Shown here: piece after piece, positions 60,801 to 63,965 of the stretch
Layout: each line of letters opens with the position of its first letter
Numbering within the stretch: the first letter of the stretch is position 1
Notes under the pieces: model-generated
The model's database searches: none
Told to the model about the DNA's origin: nothing
Seen by the model: the letters and a program-made list of their open reading frames with translations, nothing else
DNA from: Dryococelus australis
Lineage: Eukaryota > Arthropoda > Insecta > Phasmatodea > Phasmatidae
Direction of reading: 5' to 3'
DNA length: 64,000 nt
Assembly (NCBI GenBank): GCA_029891345.1
Contig: CM057000.1
Location: forward strand, 125,525,338 to 125,589,337
Position numbers and translations under genes: made by a program

Positions 60801-63774
60801 CATATAAAAGTTCTTACGGTGCCGGATGGCAGGAAAACACAAGTACATGAATTGACCTCGTAATCGTGAACAAAATGTATCAAACATGAAAAAATACAAG
60901 AACCCTTAATGAAAATATTTCATAAACCCTGAGATAAAATTAAGGCGCATATGGTGGAACAAGAATTAGCCCTCATAACGCAGTGATGGTGCAGATATGG
61001 ACTTGGTGTTAGCTAACCACGTGGCCGTGGGCGACGTGGTCACAAAACAATTTACCATGACAAAAACCGTCAAATAATTATACAAACATATTACCTGTAA
61101 TATTGCTTGGCACAATTAAGAAGAAATTACAATGAAAAGCCTTAAACATCGGCGAATGGCATCTGATACATAAACAGCGTGGGCCGCGTGGCCTCCAACA
61201 TCTCCTCTCATCTCGTTTAAATTTCAAAAAGCCTGAAAGGCTGCAAATAAATAAGTTAAGCGGATAGCATTGGGCTGGGGATGTCAGGAAAAACGTACGC
61301 AAGGCAAAGGTTAACCAGTATACTAAAGGAACTATGGAAACCTACATCAGTGCAAAAATATGAAATGCATATGTGACAGCGTCTTATCTCGCCAGCTTTC
61401 CTAGGACGACTGCCCAGAGGCAGGGGTTGCGCGGACCTACCATGGCTACCTATGGGGTTCACACAAGTGGAACTGCTATGCACGCCAAGTAAAAATATTA
61501 TATTTTAAATTGAAAGGCATCAAAAGCATTTTAAGATAAAATTACAGTTGCAATTTAAATATGGAATTTCTGTTGTTATTTAATTGTCTTTGGGTGGCGT
61601 TCTCGCCTGAATATTATTGTCTTTCTCTTTGGTGCCGCATACACTTGAATTTGAAATATCGACATTACACAAGACTCTGAAATAAAACATATTACACTTT
61701 TCAAACATATTTTACCCTGAAAGAAAAAGTACATAATACACTGAAACATTTTATTCCGTTTTGCGAAAGTCCGTACTTGTAGCGGGGCGCGCACACGTGC
61801 TTACCCATGTGTACCACTAGCGGTGAGTGCTGTCGTGGTCTACCTGTGGCTGGCTCTGAGCCAGTGTGAAGTAAAATTACATTACACACTCCAATCTGAA
61901 TTTGCGATTACTACTTATTTGTTGTTTGAGTGTAGCCAACTTGTATCACCCGTTTCAATTTAACGTATTTGGAATATCATTATGTGGCATCAGTATTAGA
62001 TTTTCATTTTAGCCGCAAAGTTAAACTGGTATTCGCGAGAAATGCCCTAATGGCAGTAACACACAGCTTAAGAGTCTATATTGATGTCTGCCACTGGGTA
62101 GATTGTTGGTGCAAAAATCTTTAGGAACTCTGTACCTCCTAAGATATATGAGCAGGTTAGGTGCTCGGGTCCACTCCCAGCTTGAATAAGGCCGGACGAG
62201 AACTTGCAGTAAACTGGCCTCATCGACCTCTTGAGGGTCACTCACCCAGGGTTTTCTCCATTTATTGCACTCTTAGTTCAGTCTCAGCTTGCGAAAGTCA
62301 AATGGTGGGAACTGAGAGTGGAACATGCCATACACTGAGTAGGACTGTTGTTAAATACCAGTTTTTCTTTCTTTACACGAGGTACAACTAGGGTGAGTGT
62401 CCAAACCTACCCCCGGCTTGAATTCCACATTTTTTGATACCAGTTCCTTGTTCAATTCAATAATATAGTTTTGAATTGTGACTCTTAGCCTCAGTTTCAT
62501 TCCCATCCTACTATATAAGTAGACAATATCTGTCTCTCTGTCCCTTGAAACTCAACAGAAGTTCTTCAAATTTTGCAGAGCGAATCCTCAGGGTAAAATA
62601 CAGGTGAAGTTCGAATTTCAGCAATATCAGATTACGCAATCATTACCTTTTACCCTAAAAACTAATTTTTTAATTACTTTTTTCCTATGAAAGTGTTGTA
62701 TTAATGCATAGAGAATATTGCATAGCGATATGAAGGTAATGGAATATCATGTTTGTTTACTTTAAATGCCTCACTTCAATGTTGAGTTAATTATGTGGAG
62801 GCCACAGGGGCTCAGTGGATAGAGCGATTCTAAATGGAGCCGTAGTGGCTCAGCGGATAGAACTATATTAAGTGGGGCCACAGTGGCCAAGTGGATAAAT
62901 ATACACAAAATGGGGCCTTAGTGGCTCAGTTTATAGAACTATCTTAAGTGGGGCTGCAGTGGTCAAGTGGATAGGTATATATTAAATGGGGCCTTATTAG
63001 CTCAGTGGATAGAGAGATTCCAAGTGGGGCCGCAGTGGTTCAGTGGAAAGAGCGATTCCAAGTAGGGCCTTAGTGGCTCAGTGGATAGATCTATATTAAG
63101 TGGGGGTAAAGTGGATAGAGAAATATCAAATAGGACAGCAGTTGCTTCAATGTTGAGTTAATTTCACATAATTTCATTATTACCTACATATATCTATGCA
63201 ATATTTTTTTCAGTGTTTGTATATGTTAACTAAATTTTTTAATATGGTAACTGTTCTAGCCCCTTGACAATACAAAACAAAAATGTCACGGGCTAACCCC
63301 TAGTTATTTAATAACAACACGAGTTACAAATTTACTTGAGGAAGGTTCTAAATTGGTATGGAAAGTATGGTTATAAGTAGGTAACACCTGTTTGAGCTAG
63401 TTCATGTTGTTAGACAAATATTTAATAAATTTGAGTACTTTGTACACTTTTGCAGATTTTGTACTGTTTAATATAGTATTAAAAATAATTTTTCTTTTGT
63501 ACAGGTTTTTCATTTTGGACAGTTTTTTGTATCCGTGAGGGTTTTGAATGCTTTTCTTTTAGTATATGTTGTCTGCATGATGTTTTGAAGTGCCATTGTT
63601 TTGTGTAGGAGGCGGAATCGATGCATTTGAAAGCAATAGCCATCAAGGAGGAACTACTTGGGCCAGAAGACTATGAAGTTGGACTTTCCTTTGGACACTT
63701 GGCCAGCTTGTACAATTATCACATGAAAAATTACAAGAAGGCTGAGCAGCTCTATTTCCGATCCATCAAAATAA
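11000..63774 (+). CDS. APPBP2: APPBP2/PAT1 orthologue, nine internal exons (gene incomplete at both ends)
   Basis: Nine exons join into about 462 codons in one frame, and the product follows vertebrate APPBP2 (585 aa in human) from about residue 50 to about residue 512. APPBP2 is a tetratricopeptide-repeat protein known to bind the basolateral sorting signal of amyloid precursor protein, to associate with microtubules, and to act as a substrate receptor of a CUL2-type ubiquitin ligase. Diagnostic segments are [11 protein letters not shown] (exon 3), [11 protein letters not shown] and [18 protein letters not shown] (exon 5), [13 protein letters not shown] (exon 6), [11 protein letters not shown] (exon 7), [18 protein letters not shown] (exon 8) and [20 protein letters not shown] (exon 9). 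Intron phases (0, 1, 2, 0, 0, 2, 1, 0, 1) fit at every junction. Introns are 416 bp to 12.2 kb and full of transposons. The start codon exon was not found in 1-10999 and the final exon lies past the right edge. There are no in-frame stops, so the gene is very likely functional. Confidence 0.93.
11137..11386 (+). repeat. tRNA-derived SINE, copy 2, filling the 416-bp intron
   Basis: B box GGTTTGATTCC at 11195-11205, then GGTCACTCCTGGATTTT, GGGAATTGGGCCAGAC, CCGCTGGTTGGTGGG and AAGAACCTCCCAAATCTCTCC. It is the longest copy with both ends. It begins about 24 bases after the donor site of the exon 11000-11113 and makes up about 60 percent of that intron. Confidence 0.88.
11530..11662 (+). CDS. APPBP2: APPBP2 exon (codons for AVMDHAG... 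to ELGLNLG)
   Basis: Acceptor TGTGTTTCAG ends at 11529; the donor is GTTTGT at 11663, giving a phase 1 exit. It encodes [20 protein letters not shown] and a segment ending IELGLNLG, continuous with GFLNDCGWY of the next exon 12.2 kb away. The corresponding vertebrate segment is the region before GFLSDAGW. Confidence 0.9.
12118..12265 (+). repeat. tRNA-derived SINE, copy 3 (5'-truncated)
   Basis: It contains GGATTTTCACATGTTGGAAT, CGTGCCGGATGGTGCTGC and AAGAGCTTCCCAAATCTCTCC, matching the body and 3' part of the family without the tRNA-like head. It lies in the large intron, sense to APPBP2. Confidence 0.8.
12266..14170. other. Intron sequence without recognised gene
   Basis: AT-rich until about 13080, then a moderately GC-rich stretch with an S/Q-rich minus-strand frame (13677-13889) that matches nothing I know. 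No exon of APPBP2 is missing here, because the flanking exons join exactly. Confidence 0.4.
14171..14411. mobile_element. MITE, family M1, copy 1 (about 240 bp)
   Basis: The left end TATAGGCTGTTCACGATAAA and GTGAACACTTTTGAGG is repeated inverted at the right end (CAGAAGTGCTCACTTGACCA, then TGAATATCCTATA). It is flanked by TA, as in Tc1/mariner-type insertions. The inner part (CTAGTTACTTTTTCCTAACA) recurs inverted in the copy at 28565. There is no ORF, so it would need a transposase from elsewhere. Confidence 0.85.
14412..15600. other. Possible LTR-element 3' region with polypurine tract
   Basis: A GC-richer block whose minus-strand frame 14415-14945 (176 codons) matches nothing known. It includes a repeat of ACACAAATGGTGTG at 14532 and 14651. 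At about 15477-15488 a purine run (GGAGGGGGGG) is followed directly by TGTAATGCATAC, the arrangement of a polypurine tract next to an LTR start in Ty3/gypsy elements. A matching second LTR was not found. Confidence 0.25.
15829..15866. repeat. Poly-C homopolymer, 38 nt
   Basis: Uninterrupted run of C on the plus strand. The exact length may be an assembly estimate. The minus strand is a G-run able to form G-quadruplex structures. Confidence 0.95.
15867..17070. other. Intron sequence, nothing recognised
   Basis: No coding domain, SINE or terminal repeat was recognised. Minus-strand frame 16704-16910 is an isolated 68-codon frame with no similarity known to me. Confidence 0.4.
17430..18075 (-). 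repeat. Three tandem units of about 280 bp with open minus-strand frames
   Basis: The phrase AAGGATG is preceded by a CCAGGAAGGATG or CCAAGAAGGATG context at about 17500 and 17780 and by CAGCAGGATAG at about 18058, giving a period near 280 bp. Each unit also carries GGTGGCCTCGGCACxG and GCCGATGGAGGC versions. Between units 2 and 3 the match is about 80 percent by eye. Minus-strand frames (17678-18025, 17670-17900) are rich in E, S, P and R, for example [18 protein letters not shown]. This may be the repetitive part of a retroelement-encoded protein or decayed low-complexity coding sequence. No domain was recognised. Confidence 0.55.
18848..18979. repeat. Inverted repeat upstream of a TATA box
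   Basis: AGCTTGGAGATTG (18848-18860) is exactly inverted as CAATCTCCAAGCT (18959-18971). A second, outward-matching pair CACCGGC (18868-18874) and GCCGGTG (18973-18979) lies beside it. The arms enclose about 95 bases. Confidence 0.7.
19068..19104 (+). promoter_or_regulatory. Core promoter-like TATAAATAG with initiator-like site, probably LTR-derived
   Basis: TATAAATAG at 19068-19076 is followed about 31 bases later by CCAGTC (19099-19104), close to the spacing of TATA and initiator in insect promoters. The downstream sequence belongs to a repeated family also present at about 47160-47460, so this is more likely the promoter of an LTR retroelement than of a host gene. Confidence 0.4.
19400..19760 (+). 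repeat. Dispersed repeat R2, copy 1 (LTR or leader-like)
   Basis: Segments here match 47160-47460 in the same orientation: TTCACCTGGCTT; GGATGGCCACCCTTTCTGTG against AGACGGCCACCCATACTGTG; and GTAGAGCCC. The copies are diverged. A possible promoter lies upstream at 19068. The following 1 kb (to about 20600) has short frames without recognised domains. Confidence 0.55.
20600..21229. other. AT-rich intron sequence
   Basis: No exon or element recognised; homopolymer A and T runs. Confidence 0.4.
21230..21462 (-). repeat. tRNA-derived SINE, inverted copy
   Basis: On the minus strand the order is a tRNA-like head (GCAGCCGTGGTGGTGTGATC), a B box near 21384-21394 (GCTTCAACCCC), then GTTGGTTTTCTCAGAGTACT and CATTCTGCCACTGC, matching the family body. 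It is antisense to APPBP2. Confidence 0.75.
21463..23891. other. AT-rich intron sequence before exon 23892
   Basis: No repeat family or coding sequence recognised apart from homopolymer runs. The segment 22860-23045 is slightly GC-richer but unidentified. Confidence 0.4.
23892..24027 (+). CDS. APPBP2: APPBP2 exon ([12 protein letters not shown] segment)
   Basis: Acceptor TGTTTATGCAG ends at 23891, donor GTATGG at 24028. It completes the split Gly codon from the exon at 11530-11662 and encodes [20 protein letters not shown], then LCSFIDCCS. It exits in phase 2. The GWY/W-A motif and the paired Cys near the end are conserved in the family. Confidence 0.92.
24580..24778 (-). repeat. 3' LTR of gypsy element B
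   Basis: On the minus strand it begins TGTTGTAAGTATTGTCAACA and ends with CA at 24580. It matches 27958-28189 along its length, including CCAACCTCAGCATG and TACCTTGTCC (plus-strand readings). The 27958 copy carries extra bases in the middle, so lengths differ (199 and 232 bp). Confidence 0.88.
25330..25839 (-). pseudogene. Integrase core fragment of gypsy element B
   Basis: Minus-strand frame 25839-25588 carries [20 protein letters not shown], the first catalytic Asp region of a gypsy integrase core, followed by YGIP-like EIPKIIS. Further down (about 25520-25330) frames with [15 protein letters not shown] and LLQI-like pieces correspond to the conserved S-P-x-Y-P-Q-S-N-G-x-A-E region, whose Glu is the third catalytic residue. 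Frameshifts separate the pieces. Integrase inserts the element cDNA into the host genome. Confidence 0.8.
26290..27470. other. Unrecognised 1.2-kb segment inside gypsy element B
   Basis: It lies where protease, RT and RNase H should be. It is GC-richer than the flanks, has only short frames (26463-26726 plus, 26887-27114 minus), and shows no domain known to me. It may be a later insertion or a non-homologous replacement. Confidence 0.4.
27480..27863 (-). pseudogene. gag N-terminal region of gypsy element B
   Basis: The frame starts with ATG at 27863 and reads [20 protein letters not shown], then [20 protein letters not shown] and [20 protein letters not shown]. This is the capsid pattern of K02A2.6-type gypsy elements (W/K-x-F-x-x-x-F-x-x-Y then K-x-A-x-L-L-x-x-x-G-x-x-A). 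After a stop at 27594 the next frame continues [11 protein letters not shown] and VRSCEFGN, so the match extends to about 27480. Confidence 0.8.
27958..28189 (-). repeat. 5' LTR of gypsy element B
   Basis: It matches 24580-24778. On the minus strand it starts TGCTGTAAGTATTG at 28189 and ends next to the TGGTGCAATCG primer-binding-like site at 27957. The AAGAG duplication lies just outside at 28190-28194. Confidence 0.86.
28565..28790. mobile_element. MITE, family M1, copy 2, ending 30 bp before an APPBP2 exon
   Basis: The left end ACAGGCTGTTCACGGTAAAG and right end GCTCACTTTACCGCGAACAG are inverted repeats of each other and match the 14171 copy. The internal GCTGTAAGGAAAAAGTAACT is the inverse of that copy's inner sequence. 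The right end stops about 30 bases before the first base of the exon at 28820. Confidence 0.87.
28820..28988 (+). CDS. APPBP2: APPBP2 exon (LLHAQAAYC to YKGEYDE)
   Basis: Acceptor CCTGTTCCCAG ends at 28819, donor GTAAGA at 28989. It completes an Arg codon from the previous exon, encodes [20 protein letters not shown] and ends [11 protein letters not shown] in phase 0. The [17 protein letters not shown] junction with the next exon matches the family. Confidence 0.92.
28989..30381. other. AT-rich intron, nothing recognised
   Basis: No element recognised. A short CG-richer stretch at 29640-29715 is unidentified. Confidence 0.4.
30382..30869 (-). mobile_element. Helitron-like non-autonomous element H1, minus strand
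   Basis: On the minus strand it starts near CTTACTAATATGAATATTAT and GTTTGTTTGTCCTTCTTTCA, the usual 5' pattern of short arthropod Helitrons. It ends with a small hairpin (ATGCGA, loop, TCACAT) followed by GGGTCAGCTAG and a T. Helitrons have no terminal inverted repeats or TSD and end in CTRR with an upstream hairpin. The interior (30436-30606) carries about four to five units of a 38-bp tRNA-like repeat. Confidence 0.7.
30436..30606 (-). repeat. Tandem 38-bp tRNA-A-box-like units inside H1
   Basis: On the minus strand each unit reads like GGCCGCAGTGGCTCAGTGG followed by CTAGAGCGATCC-type sequence. TGGCTCAGTGG fits the RNA polymerase III A-box consensus. The same unit is tandemly repeated at 62796-63130 in the other Helitron-like element. 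Confidence 0.75.
30870..32506. other. AT-rich intron, nothing recognised
   Basis: Only isolated short frames (for example 30927-31118 minus) with no known similarity. Confidence 0.4.
32507..33036. mobile_element. MITE, family M1, copy 3, enlarged to 530 bp
   Basis: Left TATAGGCTGTTCACGATAAA and right CCATGAACAGCCTATA are near-perfect inverted ends with the GTGAGCACTTTTGA / TCAAAAGTGCTCAG continuation. It is flanked by TA. The interior differs from the 230-240 bp copies and contains a (TG)n tract at 32727-32868. Confidence 0.85.
32727..32868. repeat. (TG)n/(TGCG)n microsatellite
   Basis: About 140 bases of TG repeats with CG interruptions, inside MITE copy 3. Alternating purine-pyrimidine runs can adopt Z-DNA. 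It produces artificial Cys/Val and His/Thr frames. Confidence 0.95.
33037..34915. other. AT-rich intron before exon 34916
   Basis: No coding sequence or element recognised. Confidence 0.4.
34916..35179 (+). CDS. APPBP2: APPBP2 exon, largest (88 codons, TPR region)
   Basis: Acceptor GTTTGCTTCAG ends at 34915, donor GTAATT at 35180. Phase 0 at both ends. It encodes [40 protein letters not shown] and [19 protein letters not shown]. The repeated helix pairs are TPR-like. It is noticeably GC-richer than the flanking introns, as expected for a conserved exon. Confidence 0.95.
35232..35400. repeat. (TG)n and CTGT-rich simple repeat
   Basis: TG repeats grade into TCTG/CTCT-rich sequence directly downstream of the exon 34916-35179. 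Confidence 0.9.
35458..35740. repeat. Dispersed repeat R3, copy 1
   Basis: It matches 59443-59735 in the same orientation: AATAATATGACACAGAATG, GACACCxAA, AxGTCCC and GGAGAAGGGGAGGC are shared. It is diverged, with no ORF. The family is not identified. Confidence 0.65.
35741..38364. other. Intron sequence with a possible LTR region, unresolved
   Basis: At 36298-36318 a purine run GGGGGGAGGATAAT is followed by TGTAACATTTA, reminiscent of a polypurine tract and LTR start. GC-rich sequence continues to about 37440, and GTCACAATCCCC follows at about 37726. No matching partner LTR was found and no domain recognised. On the minus strand this lies downstream of the integrase piece at 38365-38940. 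Confidence 0.25.
38365..38940 (-). pseudogene. Ty3/gypsy integrase 3' fragment (element C)
   Basis: On the minus strand 38940-38840 reads [19 protein letters not shown], the conserved region around the third catalytic residue (Glu of V-E-R) of gypsy integrases. After stops, the frame 38718-38365 gives NIGDRVFVK and [20 protein letters not shown], the GPY/F C-terminal domain. It carries several breaks and nothing upstream remains. It is antisense to APPBP2. Confidence 0.82.
39190..39222. repeat. (GT)n followed by G12
   Basis: Simple repeat GTGTGTGTGCGTGTGTGT followed by a run of G. Confidence 0.9.
39650..40980 (+). repeat. Inverted-pair repeat R4, left arm (about 1.2-1.3 kb)
   Basis: Many segments are inverted in 60690-61860: GCCATGGTAGGTCCGCGC with CTGCCTCTGGGCAGTC; AAGGCTTTTGATTGTAATTT; GACCACGTGATTA; AAGGGTTCTTGTAATTTTT; and TTTTCCTGCCATC. 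The two arms are clearly copies of one element in opposite orientation. No recognised ORF or terminal repeat was found; type unknown. Confidence 0.78.
40981..43280 (+). other. GC-richer block, possible retroelement leader with short ORF
   Basis: Includes GGGTGAGACGGACACACACA and GTGTCTCACCCGACGGCGTC near 41370-41515, and an ATG at 41531 opening 48 codons to TGA at 41675-41677 ([20 protein letters not shown] start). Frame 43061-43282 has a repeated motif ([18 protein letters not shown]). This arrangement could be an LTR-element leader and gag start, but no domain is recognisable. Confidence 0.25.
43281..43318. repeat. Isolated right end of MITE family M1
   Basis: TTCAAGTGTGCTCACTTTAT followed by CATGTACCGCATGTA resembles the right terminal repeat of the M1 MITEs. 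No left end was found nearby. Confidence 0.45.
43309..43395. repeat. (ATGT)n / (ATGG)n microsatellite
   Basis: ATGT and GTAC-type tetranucleotide repeats followed by ATGG units. Confidence 0.85.
43504..43628 (+). CDS. APPBP2: APPBP2 exon ([12 protein letters not shown] to FLRAR)
   Basis: Acceptor TTTTTTGTTGATAG ends at 43503, donor GTTAGT at 43629. Entry phase 0, exit phase 2. It encodes [20 protein letters not shown] and [20 protein letters not shown]. The AHEDxAY and Y-x-S-G-x-F motifs are strongly conserved in APPBP2. Confidence 0.93.
43629..45029. other. Intron, mostly AT-rich; short GC-rich block 44180-44470
   Basis: The block 44187-44462 gives a 91-codon R/P/Q-rich frame with no known domain. 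The rest is unremarkable. Confidence 0.35.
45030..46255 (+). pseudogene. Decayed hAT-like transposase or transposase-derived gene
   Basis: Successive plus-strand frames, broken by stops, carry pieces that look like one protein. They are [27 protein letters not shown] pieces, then [20 protein letters not shown] and [11 protein letters not shown] (45258-45449), then [10 protein letters not shown] at 45918 with the following GFS-like codons. Next come [20 protein letters not shown] and a Lys/Glu-rich coiled tail to about 46255. The S-H-G-N-A-x-x-E-R-G-F-S pattern resembles the C-terminal dimerisation region of hAT-type transposases and a family of arthropod transposase-like proteins. At least six in-frame stops or frameshifts are present. 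Confidence 0.5.
46256..46929. other. AT-rich intron sequence
   Basis: T-rich with AATAAA-type runs; probably the tail of the transposase-like remnant. Nothing else seen. Confidence 0.4.
46930..48060 (+). repeat. Dispersed repeat R2, copy 2 and flanking GC-rich block
   Basis: 47160-47460 matches 19400-19760 (see that entry). Within the block GCTGAACTGTGCCGGA occurs twice, at about 47507 and 47605, some 98 bases apart. Short P/S/R-rich frames have no domain. It is probably the non-coding part of a retroelement. Confidence 0.5.
48061..49397. other. Intron, nothing recognised
   Basis: AT-rich with purine-rich patches (48290-48370). No element identified. Confidence 0.4.
49398..50350 (-). pseudogene. 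Ty3/gypsy pol remnant D, same family as remnant A
   Basis: On the minus strand 50350-50111 gives [20 protein letters not shown] and [11 protein letters not shown], the RT-RNase H connection. 50076-49891 gives [20 protein letters not shown], the RNase H Glu region. 49580-49398 gives [20 protein letters not shown] and [16 protein letters not shown], the integrase zinc domain. The segments match the corresponding parts of the 4840-8416 element. Stops and deletions separate them. Confidence 0.8.
50848..50981 (+). CDS. APPBP2: APPBP2 exon ([10 protein letters not shown] to FQSIS)
   Basis: Acceptor TGTTTCTTGCAG ends at 50847, donor GTAAGT at 50982. It enters in phase 2 (completing Arg) and exits in phase 1. 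It encodes [20 protein letters not shown] and [20 protein letters not shown]. ILPxDHLxLAS and [11 protein letters not shown] are hallmark APPBP2 segments. Confidence 0.95.
51083..51350. repeat. Purine-rich (G/A) tract
   Basis: About 270 bases dominated by GA, GGA and GGGG runs, directly 3' of the exon 50848-50981. The opposite strand yields an artificial P/S/F-rich frame. Confidence 0.85.
51351..52237. other. AT-rich intron sequence
   Basis: No ORF or element recognised. Confidence 0.4.
52238..52400 (+). repeat. tRNA-derived SINE, copy with intact A and B boxes
   Basis: A box TGGCTGAGTGG at 52248-52258 and B box GGTTCAATCC at 52291-52300 are 33 bases apart, as in a tRNA gene with short arms. 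The body GGTCACTCTTGGATTTTTGC and GGGAATCATGCCAGACGATG follows. The 3' half is missing. It has the best-preserved internal RNA polymerase III promoter among the copies. Confidence 0.88.
52836..54449 (-). pseudogene. Jockey/CR1-like non-LTR retrotransposon (LINE), 5'-truncated
   Basis: On the minus strand 54449-53991 encodes [35 protein letters not shown] and [15 protein letters not shown], the fingers and palm of a non-LTR reverse transcriptase. LFADDTS, the catalytic Asp-Asp motif, lies at about 53930-53955. Frames 53817-53299 and 53317-53126 give the C-terminal region ([50 protein letters not shown]). An A-rich tail lies near 52836-52860. The endonuclease and ORF1 are missing, the usual 5' truncation. 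It carries few frame breaks, so it is younger than the gypsy remnants. Confidence 0.88.
54485..54715 (+). pseudogene. Protease C-terminal half, gypsy remnant E
   Basis: The frame ends [20 protein letters not shown], the conserved D-x-I-L-G-x-x-F/W segment of gypsy proteases. The active-site Asp triplet should lie upstream but is cut off at the LINE junction. Confidence 0.7.
54768..55490 (+). pseudogene. Reverse transcriptase, gypsy remnant E
   Basis: Fingers region: [40 protein letters not shown], then [11 protein letters not shown] frameshift near 55128 leads to [16 protein letters not shown] (motif A), [15 protein letters not shown] (motif B) and [13 protein letters not shown] (motif C, catalytic Asp-Asp kept). 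The frame ends near 55498. Confidence 0.9.
55615..56088 (+). pseudogene. RNase H domain, gypsy remnant E
   Basis: Connection [20 protein letters not shown] with [20 protein letters not shown], then [20 protein letters not shown] (first Asp), [20 protein letters not shown] (Glu) and [14 protein letters not shown] (third Asp). The active-site residues are all present in this frame. Confidence 0.9.
56430..57450 (+). pseudogene. Integrase, gypsy remnant E
   Basis: H-x-x-x-x-x-x-x-H before the frame ([14 protein letters not shown] with a TAA and a TGA nearby) and [11 protein letters not shown] form the zinc domain. The core has [14 protein letters not shown] (Asp), [14 protein letters not shown] (Asp) and [13 protein letters not shown] (Glu), so the DDE residues remain. 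The 290-codon frame 56512-57384 is the longest in the window. A frameshift near 57305-57380 leads to [20 protein letters not shown], the C-terminal part. Confidence 0.9.
57725..57830. repeat. (GTAT)n/(GTCT)n simple repeat
   Basis: ATGTATGTGTGTATG and TCTGTCTCTGTCTGTC runs. Confidence 0.85.
57925..58137 (-). repeat. tRNA-derived SINE, second inverted copy
   Basis: On the minus strand it has a tRNA-like head, a B box (GGTTAGATTCC, plus 58065-58075), then TTTTTGCAAGTGGAAAATAC, CTTTGGCTGGTGGGTTTTCT and CCACCCTTGCATTTCACCAC. It lies about 90 bases before the APPBP2 exon at 58229. Confidence 0.8.
58229..58374 (+). CDS. APPBP2: APPBP2 exon ([10 protein letters not shown] to YQSMKRFE)
   Basis: Acceptor TGTTTACACTAG ends at 58228, donor GTAAGG at 58375. 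It completes a Thr codon, encodes [20 protein letters not shown] and [20 protein letters not shown], and exits in phase 0. The second segment is a canonical TPR helix A. The first few residues (MQFLLRD) are less conserved. Confidence 0.95.
58587..58866. repeat. Local repeats of an ACACTCTAGCGAGAGGGGAAGC-type unit around a CT microsatellite
   Basis: A 28-base unit is tandemly duplicated at about 58718-58780 (TTACACTCTAGCGAGAAGGG and then AGAGGGGAAGCTG). Diverged versions lie at 58590 (TTACACGCCTGACGAGAGGG) and 58831 (TTACACACACCTGGCAAGAG). A (CT)n run occupies about 58672-58696. Confidence 0.7.
59416..59439. repeat. Poly-A run, 24 nt
   Basis: A homopolymer immediately upstream of repeat R3 copy 2; it could be the tail of a retroposed sequence on the plus strand. 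Confidence 0.85.
59443..59735. repeat. Dispersed repeat R3, copy 2
   Basis: It matches 35458-35740 in the same orientation; see that entry. It follows a poly-A run. Confidence 0.65.
59736..60689. other. Intron sequence, nothing recognised
   Basis: Short frames on both strands (59833-60075 minus, 60309-60497 plus) with no known domain. Confidence 0.4.
60690..61860 (-). repeat. Inverted-pair repeat R4, right arm
   Basis: It is the inverse copy of 39650-40980. Plus-strand landmarks are GAGGCAGGGGTTGCGCGGAC, CTACCATGGCTACC, AAATTACAATGAAAAGCCTT, AACCACGTGGCCGTGGGCGA and AAGAACCCTTAATGAAAATA. The separation of the arms is about 20 kb. Confidence 0.78.
61861..62505. other. Intron sequence; weak SINE-like stretch only
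   Basis: At 62165-62300 there are phrases (GAGGGTCACTCACCCAGGG, TTTTCTCC) similar to the SINE body, but no convincing boxes. Nothing else seen. Confidence 0.3.
62506..63303 (+). mobile_element. Helitron-like non-autonomous element H2, about 800 bp
   Basis: It starts TCCTACTATATAAG after an A and ends CTAG (63300-63303) followed by T, the A|TC...CTAG|T arrangement of Helitrons. A hairpin precedes the end: TAGCCCCTTGACA pairs with TGTCACGGGCTA around a 14-base A-rich loop, eight bases before the 3' terminus. No TSD is apparent. It carries no Rep/helicase coding sequence; its interior is mostly the 38-bp tandem array. Confidence 0.75.
62796..63130 (+). repeat. About nine tandem 38-bp units with tRNA A-box-like core, inside H2
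   Basis: The unit is TGGGGCCxxAGTGGCTCAGT followed by GGATAGAxxxATxxxAAG. Several units keep TGGCTCAGTGG or one-base variants, fitting the RNA polymerase III A box, but no B box follows. The same unit occurs at 30436-30606 in H1. Confidence 0.85.
63609..63774 (+). CDS. APPBP2: APPBP2 exon ([13 protein letters not shown] to FRSIKI), last in window
   Basis: Acceptor GTTTTGTGTAG ends at 63608, donor GTAAGA at 63775. Entry phase 0, exit phase 1. It encodes [40 protein letters not shown] and [13 protein letters not shown], two TPR-like helix pairs. The rest of the protein (about 75 residues in the vertebrate form) should follow beyond the window. Confidence 0.96.
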
Positions 63775-63873
63775 GTAAGATTTAGAAATTTCAACTTACT
63801 TTCATTTGATGTTTTTTTGTTAATTTTTTGTGAAATTTCATACACATGGATGTGCATGTGTGCACACACATGC

Positions 63874-63965
63874 ACTTATATGCATGTACACACTCACACT
63901 TGCATGGGTGCTCACATGAACTTATATGCATGTACACACTCACACTTGCATGGGTGCTCACATGC
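63874..63965. repeat. 46-bp minisatellite, two identical copies
   Basis: ACTTATATGCATGTACACAC with TCACACTTGCATGGGTGCTC and ACATGA repeats exactly at 63874 and 63920, within a CA-rich region from about 63840 to the window end. Confidence 0.9.

Noticed and set aside
62165..62400. Possible further SINE copy
   Set aside because: Only two short phrases match the body and no A or B box can be placed.
62796..63130. Tandem tRNA genes
   Set aside because: Units have only the A-box-like part in 38 bases; no anticodon arm, T arm or B box, so they cannot fold as tRNAs.
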